Positions 29,059 through 36,059 of a stretch of DNA of 36,468 nucleotides are shown here, one piece after another. The number at the start of each line of letters is the position of its first letter. Positions within the stretch are counted from its first letter, which is position 1. Source of the DNA: Blastocatellia bacterium (GTDB taxonomy: Bacteria > Acidobacteriota > Blastocatellia > UBA7656); assembly GCA_022615215.1 (NCBI GenBank), contig JAKEHD010000476.1:1-36468 (forward strand), given 5' to 3'. The notes under the pieces are model-generated. The model was not told the DNA's origin and did not search any database. It saw nothing but the letters and a program-made list of their open reading frames with translations. A program made the position numbers and the translations under genes.

Positions 29059-30061
29059 GTTGCAAGCCTACATGCGGGAATTATCCGCAGAAGAATTTAG
29101 TGAACTAGAGCGCAATATACTTGAATGCGGCATCATTGAGCCTTTGGCAATTTGGCGCAGAACTGATGGTGATTACATTCTTGATGGTCGGCATAGATTG
29201 AAAATTGCAATGAAGCATAAGTTGAAGTTCGATACCATAACGATAAGCAGTATTAGTTCCATCAACGATGCGCGGTTATGGATGTACAGGAAACAAGCAG
29301 GACGGCGTAATTTATCTCCGGCAGAGCATGCGTTAATCAGAGGCTCGCTCGTTCTTGATGCACCCTCGGCGCAGGGACAGAGACCAACTTCACGACACGG
29401 TGTCACTAAGTCGGAAATCATTAAACAACTATCATCTATTGATGGTGTTGATAAACGGACGATACAACGTGATGCTCAGTTTGCCAAGTCTGTGCGAGTA
29501 ATCGAGCAAGCTGCGGGACCCTCGGCTGTTGAAAAGGTGACAGCAAAAAATCCGGAAATCAGCCGTCAGGATACAGTAAGACTTGCGAAAGCGGTAGAGA
29601 AAAGTCCCGAAGATGTAGCGAAAGTCTTCACTGGTGAAAAGACCGTTAAGGAGGTTTTGAGAAGACCACAACCTGAACGAATCAGAGAACCGATGCTGCC
29701 CAAAACCTCGATTGTAAATGACGATCTGCCCGGTATTACCGAAGAATGGATCAGAAGCGAGCAGTGGAAGCTGAATATCTTGATCATGCGAAAACTGACA
29801 GGCGAATCGGAAGTCGAAGCCCGCAAGATGCTCGGCCGCCTCATTCACGACTGCACACAATCGGCCGTTGCGGGTGCGATGGCTATAGCGGGCAATAATC
29901 TGAATTTCATTAAGTCGGAAAAGCTCAAACCTTACGCTTATATTAAAGCCATCGCCAGTCGGATCAGACTGGCGGGCAACGGACGTGAGGGCCAAAAACT
30001 CGATAAGAATTGGGAGTTGATAAACCGAATGATCGAGGAGAGGAAAAATGCAGGAATCTGA
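29039..30061 (+). CDS. ParB/Srx-like nuclease-fold protein with C-terminal extension
   Basis: A 340-residue protein. Residues 5-75 carry a ParB N-terminal-like domain (CGIIEPLAIWRRTDGDYILD, then GRHRLKIA, the DGxHR block). Residues 90-150 resemble a ParB DNA-binding region (RRNLSPAEHALIRGSL, then IDGVDKRTIQRDAQFAKSV). The last 110 residues (EEWIRSEQWKLNILIMRKLT and beyond) are a separate helical domain. Base composition changes near 29690, where this extension starts, so the gene may be chimeric. A near-copy of the 29-base palindrome lies inside it (29385-29413). ParB-like proteins serve partition, regulation or CTP-dependent DNA loading. It could be the ParB-related member of a PRTRC-type cassette. 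Confidence 0.7.
   Translation: MIKDMPELQAYMRELSAEEFSELERNILECGIIEPLAIWRRTDGDYILDGRHRLKIAMKHKLKFDTITISSISSINDARLWMYRKQAGRRNLSPAEHALIRGSLVLDAPSAQGQRPTSRHGVTKSEIIKQLSSIDGVDKRTIQRDAQFAKSVRVIEQAAGPSAVEKVTAKNPEISRQDTVRLAKAVEKSPEDVAKVFTGEKTVKEVLRRPQPERIREPMLPKTSIVNDDLPGITEEWIRSEQWKLNILIMRKLTGESEVEARKMLGRLIHDCTQSAVAGAMAIAGNNLNFIKSEKLKPYAYIKAIASRIRLAGNGREGQKLDKNWELINRMIEERKNAGI
29385..29413. promoter_or_regulatory. 29-base palindrome, imperfect copy 2, inside the ParB-like gene
   Basis: CAACTTCACGACAC-G-GTGTCACTAAGTCG is 25/29 identical to 28388-28416; the right arm has one change and the left arm three. It lies in the region coding for the linker before the ParB helix-turn-helix. parS sites are often close to or inside parB genes, so this is a candidate binding site of the ParB-like protein. 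Confidence 0.55.
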
Positions 30062-30929
30062 TTTTGAAAGATTCGGGCACGCTATGTATGCGCTCGGCGA
30101 AGTGTTCGGAAAAGATATGACGGGCAATTTAATCGAGTTGTATTTCAAGGCTCTGTCCGACCTGTCTGTTGAAGAGTTCGAGCGCGCGGCTAATCTCGCA
30201 ATAGGCGAGTGTAAGTTCTTTCCAAAGCCCGTCGAACTGCGCGAAAGGCTGACGGGTACCGCCTCTGACATGGCGGCGGCGGCCTGGGAGTGCGCGATCA
30301 GCGCCTATCGAAAAGCGGGATACTGGCAATCGGTCATCTTTGTCGATCCTCACATCGGCGCTGCGATCGTTTCCGCGTTCGGTGGTTGGGTGGGATTCTC
30401 GGAATCTCTCTACGTCCTGAGCGATGAGATGATTCGAGCGAAGCAAAAAGAGTTTGAGGCCGCATATCGAAATGCAAGACGGGAGGGCCGCAAAGTTCAG
30501 CACCTACCCGGCCATCACGAAACGACGAATCGAAATACAGTCTCAACCTGGACGCGGGATAAGTTCGGACCTGTATATTCGCAACCAGTGTATATAGCGA
30601 ACGGCGCAAGCGGCCATTTCGTGAGCGCGACATTTGATCGCTCGAATGCTCAGTTGATCGATAGCGTTCAGGGCTTGCTCGAAGCCGCGACGGTCAAGGC
30701 GATTTCGCCGGTCGTGAGAAAAGAATTACGATCCGCGCCCGATGAAGTTTTACACCCGGAAGAGGGCCGCGAGATTTTAAGCGAAGCGGTGAGCGGTCTT
30801 GCCCTTGTTCGCCGCATGCCCGACGAGCGCAGACCGATGACGGCAGAGGAAACGGCAGAGCGCATTCGTACACTAAGGCAGCAAGCGGAATTGCTCCAAG
30901 AGGAGGAATGCGAGCCGATCCCGTTTTGA
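30048..30929 (+). CDS. DUF6475-like replication-associated protein
   Basis: A 293-residue protein. The N-terminal part (DFERFGHAMYALGEVFGKDM, LSVEEFERAANLAIGE, then CKFFPKPVELRERL) is like helicase-loader or replisome-organiser proteins, in which the FFPKP-x-ELR block recurs. The middle (WECAISAYRKAGYWQSVIFV, DPHIGAAIVSAFGGWVGFSE) matches the DUF6475 pattern of W...G-Y-x-SV-x-F-D...GGW. The C-terminus is helical with a long charged stretch. It probably acts in phage DNA replication initiation. It overlaps the ParB-like gene by 14 bases. Confidence 0.65.
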   Translation: MQESDFERFGHAMYALGEVFGKDMTGNLIELYFKALSDLSVEEFERAANLAIGECKFFPKPVELRERLTGTASDMAAAAWECAISAYRKAGYWQSVIFVDPHIGAAIVSAFGGWVGFSESLYVLSDEMIRAKQKEFEAAYRNARREGRKVQHLPGHHETTNRNTVSTWTRDKFGPVYSQPVYIANGASGHFVSATFDRSNAQLIDSVQGLLEAATVKAISPVVRKELRSAPDEVLHPEEGREILSEAVSGLALVRRMPDERRPMTAEETAERIRTLRQQAELLQEEECEPIPF

Positions 30930-30935
30930 TGAGCT

Positions 30936-31154
30936 ATGACCTGCTCGGCCTTCGACTGCCGCGTGCGCACTCGTCGCTTCATGTGCGGCTCGCATTACAG
31001 GCTATTGCCGATGGAGTTGAAAGCGAAGTTGAGAGCGACAGGCTTTGACGGGGCAACGAGATTGGAAGCGATTGAATGGCTGGCCTTGCACGAAGGCAAA
31101 GAGATCACTGCAAGCGCGTGGCTTGAATTGAAAGCGAGATATGAAAGCGATTGA
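30936..31154 (+). CDS. Small zinc-finger protein
   Basis: A 72-residue protein with cysteines in TCSAFDCRVRTRRFMCGSHY, giving a C-x4-C-x7-C-x2-H pattern, and then a helical part (LPMELKAKLRATGFDGATRL). This zinc-binding pattern followed by HYRLLP is common in small phage proteins near replication genes. No ribosome site is clear. The stop codon lies just before the A10-G8 tract. Confidence 0.55.
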   Translation: MTCSAFDCRVRTRRFMCGSHYRLLPMELKAKLRATGFDGATRLEAIEWLALHEGKEITASAWLELKARYESD

Positions 31155-31156
31155 GC

Positions 31157-31174
31157 AAAAAAAAAAGGGGGGGG
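31157..31174 (+). repeat. A10-G8 homopolymer pair
   Basis: Ten A followed by eight G between the small zinc-finger gene and the HNH gene. The G-run serves as the ribosome site of the HNH gene (GTG at 31179). Such a tract is prone to replication or transcription slippage and could vary the spacing to the start codon; it could also be a sequencing error site. Confidence 0.8.
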
Positions 31175-31178
31175 CGAA

Positions 31179-31559
31179 GTGAACGCTACACTCTCCGACC
31201 TCGACGACGAGATCAACGTCGAGCATGTGGGCTACTCGACAACGCCCGAAGCTATTCGCAAGCGGGAATGGCGCAGTCAGAATCGAGACCGCGCGCGCAT
31301 GCAGAATCGCATCGATCAGGCGAATTATCGGGCGAGGTGTTACGGCGTCGAGGGTCAGGTGAGCTTGCGGGAGTGGTTGAAGATGCTCGGCGAATTCGAT
31401 GGCTGTTGCTGTTGTTGCGGGGATTCGGAAGAGATCGAGATGGATCATATCAGGCCGACATCGAAAGGCGGGCCTCATACGATAGAAAACATTCAACCCT
31501 TATGCGCGAGTTGTAATAAGCGCAAGGGTAAGTCTGATAAGGATTACAGGCATGATTAG
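31179..31559 (+). CDS. HNH endonuclease
   Basis: A 126-residue HNH nuclease with five consecutive Cys (GCCCCCGDSEEIEMDHI), Asp89-His90 as the DH pair, RPTSKGGPHTIENI (Asn104) and Cys109/Cys112 in LCASCNKRKG. The N-terminal part is helical and basic. The start is GTG at 31179 with GGGGGGGGCG upstream. It may be a free-standing homing endonuclease, the second of this type on the plus strand. The stop codon overlaps the next start (ATGA). Confidence 0.85.
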   Translation: MNATLSDLDDEINVEHVGYSTTPEAIRKREWRSQNRDRARMQNRIDQANYRARCYGVEGQVSLREWLKMLGEFDGCCCCCGDSEEIEMDHIRPTSKGGPHTIENIQPLCASCNKRKGKSDKDYRHD

Positions 31560-32361
31560 AGGAACTTTGAATCAAGATCAACCGGGGATGCGAAGCGCGC
31601 CACCGGTGCCCAGCTTTGAGGTAATGCGCACGCGCTGGGTGATCGATTACGAGTCGGGCGAGAAGCGATTGGTCGGCTCAGACGGGCAGATCAAAGACAG
31701 ACAGAAACTATCAGCGGCCGAGATTCGCCGCTACAGAGAGGAGAAGGACATGGAGACAACCGAGAAGATAAGAACGCATGATCACAAGATCGCGGACGGC
31801 TCGCAATTCGAGCGAATGGAATTGAGCGGCCAGAAATTCGGCCGCCTCACAATAAGGGGATATTCGGGCAATCGAGATAGCGGCAGCAACAAGCTGATAG
31901 CTGTTGACTGCGATTGTGGCAACAGCGGGGAATTCATTAAGTACGAGATCGTGAGCGGGCGTAGAACTTCATGCGGGAGGGATTGCGGACTCCGACAGGC
32001 GTCGAGCAACGGCCGCAAGCGAAATAGCGTTCCCGACGGGAGACATGGAGACACGCAGGTTTGCCCCGACCCGACACGGAGAAGGCGATCTCGTGCTGCG
32101 CCGACTCAGACGGCGATTCAGCCGAAAGCGGAAACCGCACTCGCACCTACCGACTTGCGTTCAGTCGCGTCAGGTATCGAGTCGATTCTTACACTCGCTG
32201 CCCTTGTTCCTATCGAGCATGTGGAGGCCCTTATCGTTGAAATCGACAGGCAGCAGCAACAGACAGCGCCTGTGCTATTCGGCTCAGATGATCGATTGGA
32301 GAAGCTGGCGGATGGCAGGAAAGCCGCGAGCGTGTTTCTTGAATTCAGGAGGCGATTATGA
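31552..32361 (+). CDS. Zinc-binding phage protein with unassigned C-terminal part
   Basis: A 269-residue protein. Residues 90-150 form a zinc-binding domain like the N-terminal parts of phage AP2/HNH homing proteins: LSGQKFGRLTIRGYSGN, DCDCGNSGEFI, then SGRRTSCGRDCGL. The nuclease block itself is absent. The C-terminal 70 residues are helical. It probably binds DNA and may be a domesticated remnant of a homing endonuclease. The stop codon overlaps the next gene. Confidence 0.5.
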   Translation: MIRGTLNQDQPGMRSAPPVPSFEVMRTRWVIDYESGEKRLVGSDGQIKDRQKLSAAEIRRYREEKDMETTEKIRTHDHKIADGSQFERMELSGQKFGRLTIRGYSGNRDSGSNKLIAVDCDCGNSGEFIKYEIVSGRRTSCGRDCGLRQASSNGRKRNSVPDGRHGDTQVCPDPTRRRRSRAAPTQTAIQPKAETALAPTDLRSVASGIESILTLAALVPIEHVEALIVEIDRQQQQTAPVLFGSDDRLEKLADGRKAASVFLEFRRRL

Positions 32362-34166
32362 GCACGCGAATTGAGAGCGACCAGGTTGAGTCCGGGCCGC
32401 GCTACACACTGGAAGGGGCGCTTCTGGCCTTGCTCAATAGAGACGCCTACACGCGCGCGCAATGGGCGAAGCTCAAAGAGCAGTCCGCGACCGCAGACGA
32501 TATACACATCACTCTCACGCAGCTTTTCGGATTTAATGGCGTATCTAATTCACAGGCCGGGATCATTCACCTGCGAGGGGGCAAAGAGCCGGGCGCGTGG
32601 TTCGGCAGCTACGACACCAACCGCGCGCCCGATCTCACTGGGCAGGCGCTGATCGACAAGGTTCGTGAGGTGCTCGAAATCCCGCTTACCGAATTCGAAG
32701 AGACATTGCGAGCGAAGGTGGACAATATACTCGACCTCGTGCCTGATGATCCGCACGGGCGAGGGTGGGATAGTCTCAGCGATATCGAGCTTCAAGAGTG
32801 GAAGACAAAACTCAAGGGCAAGAAAAAACGGAGCGAGCTCGAAGCGAAGAGACTCGACATGGTGACGGCTGAAATCAGTATACGCGCGAAGACGGAAGAG
32901 TTGCGCGAGGAGCTTGAGAGCGCGTCGCTGAGTGATCTTGAATCCGCTCTCGAACTGTACAAGGACGAGCCCCGGCTCGTGTGGGTAGTCGAAGAGGAAA
33001 TCAAGAGCCGGGGCATGGAGACACAGAGAGCGGAAACCGAAGCCCTTCAGCCTGTCGCGCTCTTCGACTACGACACACTTGACAGGGAATTAGCCGACGA
33101 GTTGCACGATCATGCGAGGGAGATCAATTACCGCATCGGGCGCGCGAGCGGAGATATTATCGAGATCGGGAAGCGCCTGATGCTCGCAAAGCAGCGACTC
33201 GACTATCAGCGATTTCTGGAATGGACCTCTGCTGAATTCGGGATGAAAGAGCGCAGCACACGTAATTTTATTTACGTGGCCCAGGTATTCGGCGAACAAC
33301 AAGATGAAATGCCGCCGATACCTCAGAAGGCGCTGTACTTACTCGCTTCGCCCTCGACGCCGAAGGAAGCGAGGGAAGAGGTCGTCACGCGCGCGCGGGC
33401 GGGCGAGACGATCACGCACGAAACGACGAGACGGGTCGTTGAGAGACATAAAGTCGAGCGCGAGACACGCAGGCCCAAGCAGGTCGATCTGATAGAGACC
33501 GCGCCGCCCCAAGCGGACGCGGCCGAAGCGGTCGCTATCGACGTGAAGTCCGGTACTTGCCGGGTCTGCGACTGTACTCAGGACCGGGCGTGTGTAATCG
33601 GCGATGACGGCGAAACTTGCGGATGGGCGGCTGGTGAGAATAAAACCCTCTGCACCTCATGCCGCGACATCATGGCGTCGAGGGGCTGGTCTGAAGAAAC
33701 GACGCGCGGGCGTCTGCAAAATATGACCGCCGGCATTTACGATATCGAGACCGGCACGAACGAGCTAGAGGAAGCGACCGACGAAGAAACTTTCGGCGCC
33801 GAAACGGTTGCGACCTTTCCGAACGTATGGCTTCAAAAGGAATTCACCGATCAAGCTCTCATCATCACTCTACAGATACTGCCGGGGAGCGGTCCCACGC
33901 GAGTCGCCCTCGTGTCGGCCGGTGTCCAGGGTGTCGCGCCCGTCGTCCGCACGGCCACGCTCGACGATCTATGGGGGCTGAACGGAGGCCCGGCTTATGA
34001 GGCTCTCAACGCTCTGCGCGCCGAACTCCCAGCGCGCCTTGAAGCCAAAAAGCAGGCCGAAGTGAAAGCCAAACCTGCGAGCGACGCCAAGTCTTCAGCT
34101 AGAAAGCCTGCAACTAAGAAGCCCGCGCCTGCGAAGAAATCCACAACGAAAGGAGCAAGCAAATAA
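32358..34166 (+). CDS. DUF3102-type protein with zinc motif and histone H1-like tail
   Basis: A 602-residue multidomain protein. Residues about 15-95 form an unassigned domain (LEGALLALLNRDAYTRAQWA, IIHLRGG). Residues about 250-315 form a DUF3102-like helical domain (RIGRASGDIIEIGKRLMLAK, FLEWTSAEFGMKERSTRNF). Residues about 400-435 bear a zinc motif, C-RVC-DCTQDRACV...CGW...LCTSC. Residues 565-602 are a Lys/Ala/Pro-rich tail (KKPAPAKKSTTKGASK), like histone H1 C-termini. Helices with a basic tail suggest a DNA-binding or nucleoid-organising protein. It lies directly before the PRTRC-C-like gene, with a one-base overlap (TAATG). Confidence 0.6.
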   Translation: MSTRIESDQVESGPRYTLEGALLALLNRDAYTRAQWAKLKEQSATADDIHITLTQLFGFNGVSNSQAGIIHLRGGKEPGAWFGSYDTNRAPDLTGQALIDKVREVLEIPLTEFEETLRAKVDNILDLVPDDPHGRGWDSLSDIELQEWKTKLKGKKKRSELEAKRLDMVTAEISIRAKTEELREELESASLSDLESALELYKDEPRLVWVVEEEIKSRGMETQRAETEALQPVALFDYDTLDRELADELHDHAREINYRIGRASGDIIEIGKRLMLAKQRLDYQRFLEWTSAEFGMKERSTRNFIYVAQVFGEQQDEMPPIPQKALYLLASPSTPKEAREEVVTRARAGETITHETTRRVVERHKVERETRRPKQVDLIETAPPQADAAEAVAIDVKSGTCRVCDCTQDRACVIGDDGETCGWAAGENKTLCTSCRDIMASRGWSEETTRGRLQNMTAGIYDIETGTNELEEATDEETFGAETVATFPNVWLQKEFTDQALIITLQILPGSGPTRVALVSAGVQGVAPVVRTATLDDLWGLNGGPAYEALNALRAELPARLEAKKQAEVKAKPASDAKSSARKPATKKPAPAKKSTTKGASK

Positions 34167-34597
34167 TGGCTCAGATCAATCTACCTGACCAGCAAACACT
34201 CGAACTGGCGGACGAGATCGCGGGCACAGACGACACGCTGCGCGCTGCGTTATCGCCCTACTACCCGGACCTCGCCAACTGCGACATTGCGCGTAAGAAG
34301 ACCGGTGACGCGATGGTGGTGACTGTGACCAAGCGCGCGGGAACGAAGGGCGCAAGTCCGCTCGACCATCTCGTAGCTGCTGAAGAATCGCTCAACCCCG
34401 CCGTCGAGATGAACCGCGAGTTGCTCGATCTCGAAATACGGGGCGCGCTATCAGCGGCCGAGTTGCTTCGCCGAGCGCCTGAAATCGAGCGAGCCGTCGA
34501 GCGGGGCCGGAAGCAAATCGATCACGTTACGCACGCTCGCCGATTCCTCGCGGGCGCAGAGGCGGAGACGTCCGTGTGCGTGCCGGAGGGGTTTTGA
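34166..34597 (+). CDS. PRTRC protein C-like (ubiquitin-like) domain with helical extension
   Basis: A 143-residue protein. The first 62 residues resemble PRTRC protein C / prokaryotic ubiquitin-like proteins: LRAALSPYYPDLANCDIA, then VVTVTKRAGTKG (ending at Gly62), matching the YPEL...A.V...GTKG pattern with which the family usually ends. Here about 80 more helical residues follow, so it is either a fusion or a pro-form to be trimmed at the Gly. PRTRC-C is usually the ubiquitin-like member of ThiF/JAB/E2-like cassettes. The PRTRC-B-like gene follows 1.5 kb downstream. Homology is assigned by eye and is moderate. Confidence 0.55.
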   Translation: MAQINLPDQQTLELADEIAGTDDTLRAALSPYYPDLANCDIARKKTGDAMVVTVTKRAGTKGASPLDHLVAAEESLNPAVEMNRELLDLEIRGALSAAELLRRAPEIERAVERGRKQIDHVTHARRFLAGAEAETSVCVPEGF

Positions 34598-34615
34598 GGA
34601 AGGGCCTTTACGTCT

Positions 34616-35113
34616 ATGGCAGCCAATCCTAAGCGGGAAACTTGGACTGAGCGCGAGATGCAAGACGCAATGTTTATCTATTGCCAGATCAAGCGCCATG
34701 AAATCATCGTCCCGAATAGCTGTATGTACGGATGGGAAGCCGACATGATCAGCGTCACGCCTGCCGGCCTTGTTTCGGAGTATGAAATCAAGGTGTCACG
34801 CTCGGATTTTTTTGCTGATGCGAAGAAGTTCCGCGCTCGCAGGCTAGCTAATCCGTTGCCGATCCATACGCGCCCGAATTATTTCTACTACGCGGTCCCT
34901 GCCGGACTGGTCGTAGCGGACGAGATTCCTGATTACGCAGGATTGATTTACGTTCATCGGAAAGTCGTAGGCTATGATCTTTACCGTTTTGGCGCGGAAG
35001 AAATCCGGCGGCCGTCGCGACTTCACGGAGAGAAGATCAACGAGAGGCAGGTAGGGCAGCTAATGCGCGCGTTGACCCATCGCTATTGGAACCAGCGATT
35101 GCGGAGTAAATAA
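34616..35113 (+). CDS. PD-(D/E)XK nuclease, MmcB-like
   Basis: A 165-residue protein matching phage and MmcB-related nucleases. The core is YGWEADMISVTPAGLVSEYE-IKVSRSDF, with Asp43, Glu57 and Lys59 as the likely D...E-x-K active site. PNYFYYAVPAGLV follows, a well-conserved strand-turn. Families of this kind resolve or repair DNA. It lies between the PRTRC-C-like and the unknown 260-residue gene, so it may be part of the cassette. The first ATG codon follows GGAAGGGCC at short distance. Confidence 0.75.
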   Translation: MAANPKRETWTEREMQDAMFIYCQIKRHEIIVPNSCMYGWEADMISVTPAGLVSEYEIKVSRSDFFADAKKFRARRLANPLPIHTRPNYFYYAVPAGLVVADEIPDYAGLIYVHRKVVGYDLYRFGAEEIRRPSRLHGEKINERQVGQLMRALTHRYWNQRLRSK

Positions 35114-35119
35114 CAGCCT

Positions 35120-35902
35120 ATGCGTACCCTGAAAACCACAACCGCCATCGCCTGGCTCGAATCGCGTTTGCTCACACCCGCCCGCGCGGTGGATAACCTC
35201 ACATGCATCTCCAGCATGGCGAGGTGCGTTACGGTTTTCGAGCACTTCTTTCCGAAGGAATTCGCCGCGTTTCGCTCGCTGCCCATCACCCGCTCGCAGG
35301 TGCGCGTAGCGATAATCGAGAAGTTTCACGAACTCGTCTCGACAAAGCTCTTCCCGATTCTCGATTACTTCGCAGACGAAGCAGGGATAGACCAGTTCGA
35401 TTTAACGATCAATATCTATCCGAGCGGGTCCGAATGGTACGAGGAGGACACTGCTTCTTACGACGACCTCACGCGAGCTATCCTGCTCGGCGCGGGCGCG
35501 CTCACTGAGCAAGGCGAGATCGCGCGCTACGACATTGGCGTAGACTGGGACGTGCTCTCGCGACTCGCAGGGAAACGCCGTCCGCTCTGCCGGTTGCCTG
35601 AGTGCGTGCGTATTCTCGGCCACTGCACGCTGAACGATTTTCTCGACTTCGGGATGGATGATCTCTATAGCGGCTACGTGTTACTGCCTGAATGGAGTAT
35701 CGAGCAGACCGAGGCGCTGTGCGGTGAATGGGCCGAGGCAAAGAAGATGCTCGGACACTGGAAAGAGTTGATGATTTGGACGAGCGGAAATCAAAGCCGC
35801 TTCGATTTGGTAATGGGGATCATCGCCGAATCATGCGGGCGTGACGGTCAGTCGTCTGTCAGGGTGAAGACCGGTCGGCCGTTGATCGATATACTGACCT
35901 GA
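35120..35902 (+). CDS. Hypothetical protein in the PRTRC-like cluster
   Basis: A 260-residue protein of unknown family. It has a helical N-terminus (MARCVTVFEHFFPKEFAAFR), a strand-rich middle (DLTINIYPSGSEWYEEDTAS) and a helical C-terminus (WSIEQTEALCGEWAEAKKML, WTSGNQSRFDLVMGIIAE). By position it could correspond to PRTRC protein E or F, but no motif was recognised. It follows the nuclease gene by 6 bases. Confidence 0.5.
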   Translation: MRTLKTTTAIAWLESRLLTPARAVDNLTCISSMARCVTVFEHFFPKEFAAFRSLPITRSQVRVAIIEKFHELVSTKLFPILDYFADEAGIDQFDLTINIYPSGSEWYEEDTASYDDLTRAILLGAGALTEQGEIARYDIGVDWDVLSRLAGKRRPLCRLPECVRILGHCTLNDFLDFGMDDLYSGYVLLPEWSIEQTEALCGEWAEAKKMLGHWKELMIWTSGNQSRFDLVMGIIAESCGRDGQSSVRVKTGRPLIDILT

Positions 35903-35924
35903 ATACAGAAGCGAGGGTAAAGGG

Positions 35925-36059
35925 ATGAAAGACGATCCGTCTGTTTTTGTAGGAAGTAAACATGAAATCAGAGTGGAATCTTACGTATCGAATGTCGATA
36001 TGGTTCTCAGGGATTTCCGCCAGATGCGCGATGCGCGGAGAGAGAGTGATAATGGCTAA
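35925..36059 (+). CDS. Very small hypothetical protein (44 aa)
   Basis: A 44-residue charged peptide (for example YVSNVDMVLRDFRQMRDARR). GAGGGTAAAGGG lies before the ATG, and the 3' end overlaps the next gene by 8 bases. Its small size and unknown family leave the role open. Confidence 0.4.
   Translation: MKDDPSVFVGSKHEIRVESYVSNVDMVLRDFRQMRDARRESDNG

Noticed and set aside
29432..30271. A 279-codon minus-strand frame
   Set aside because: It is opposite to the ParB-like and DUF6475-like genes, with shadow composition and no ribosome site.
31151..31516. A frame through the A10-G8 tract overlapping the HNH gene, possible frameshift product
   Set aside because: Its sequence is Arg/Ser-rich shadow of the HNH gene in another frame. 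No domain supports a fusion with the upstream zinc-finger gene.
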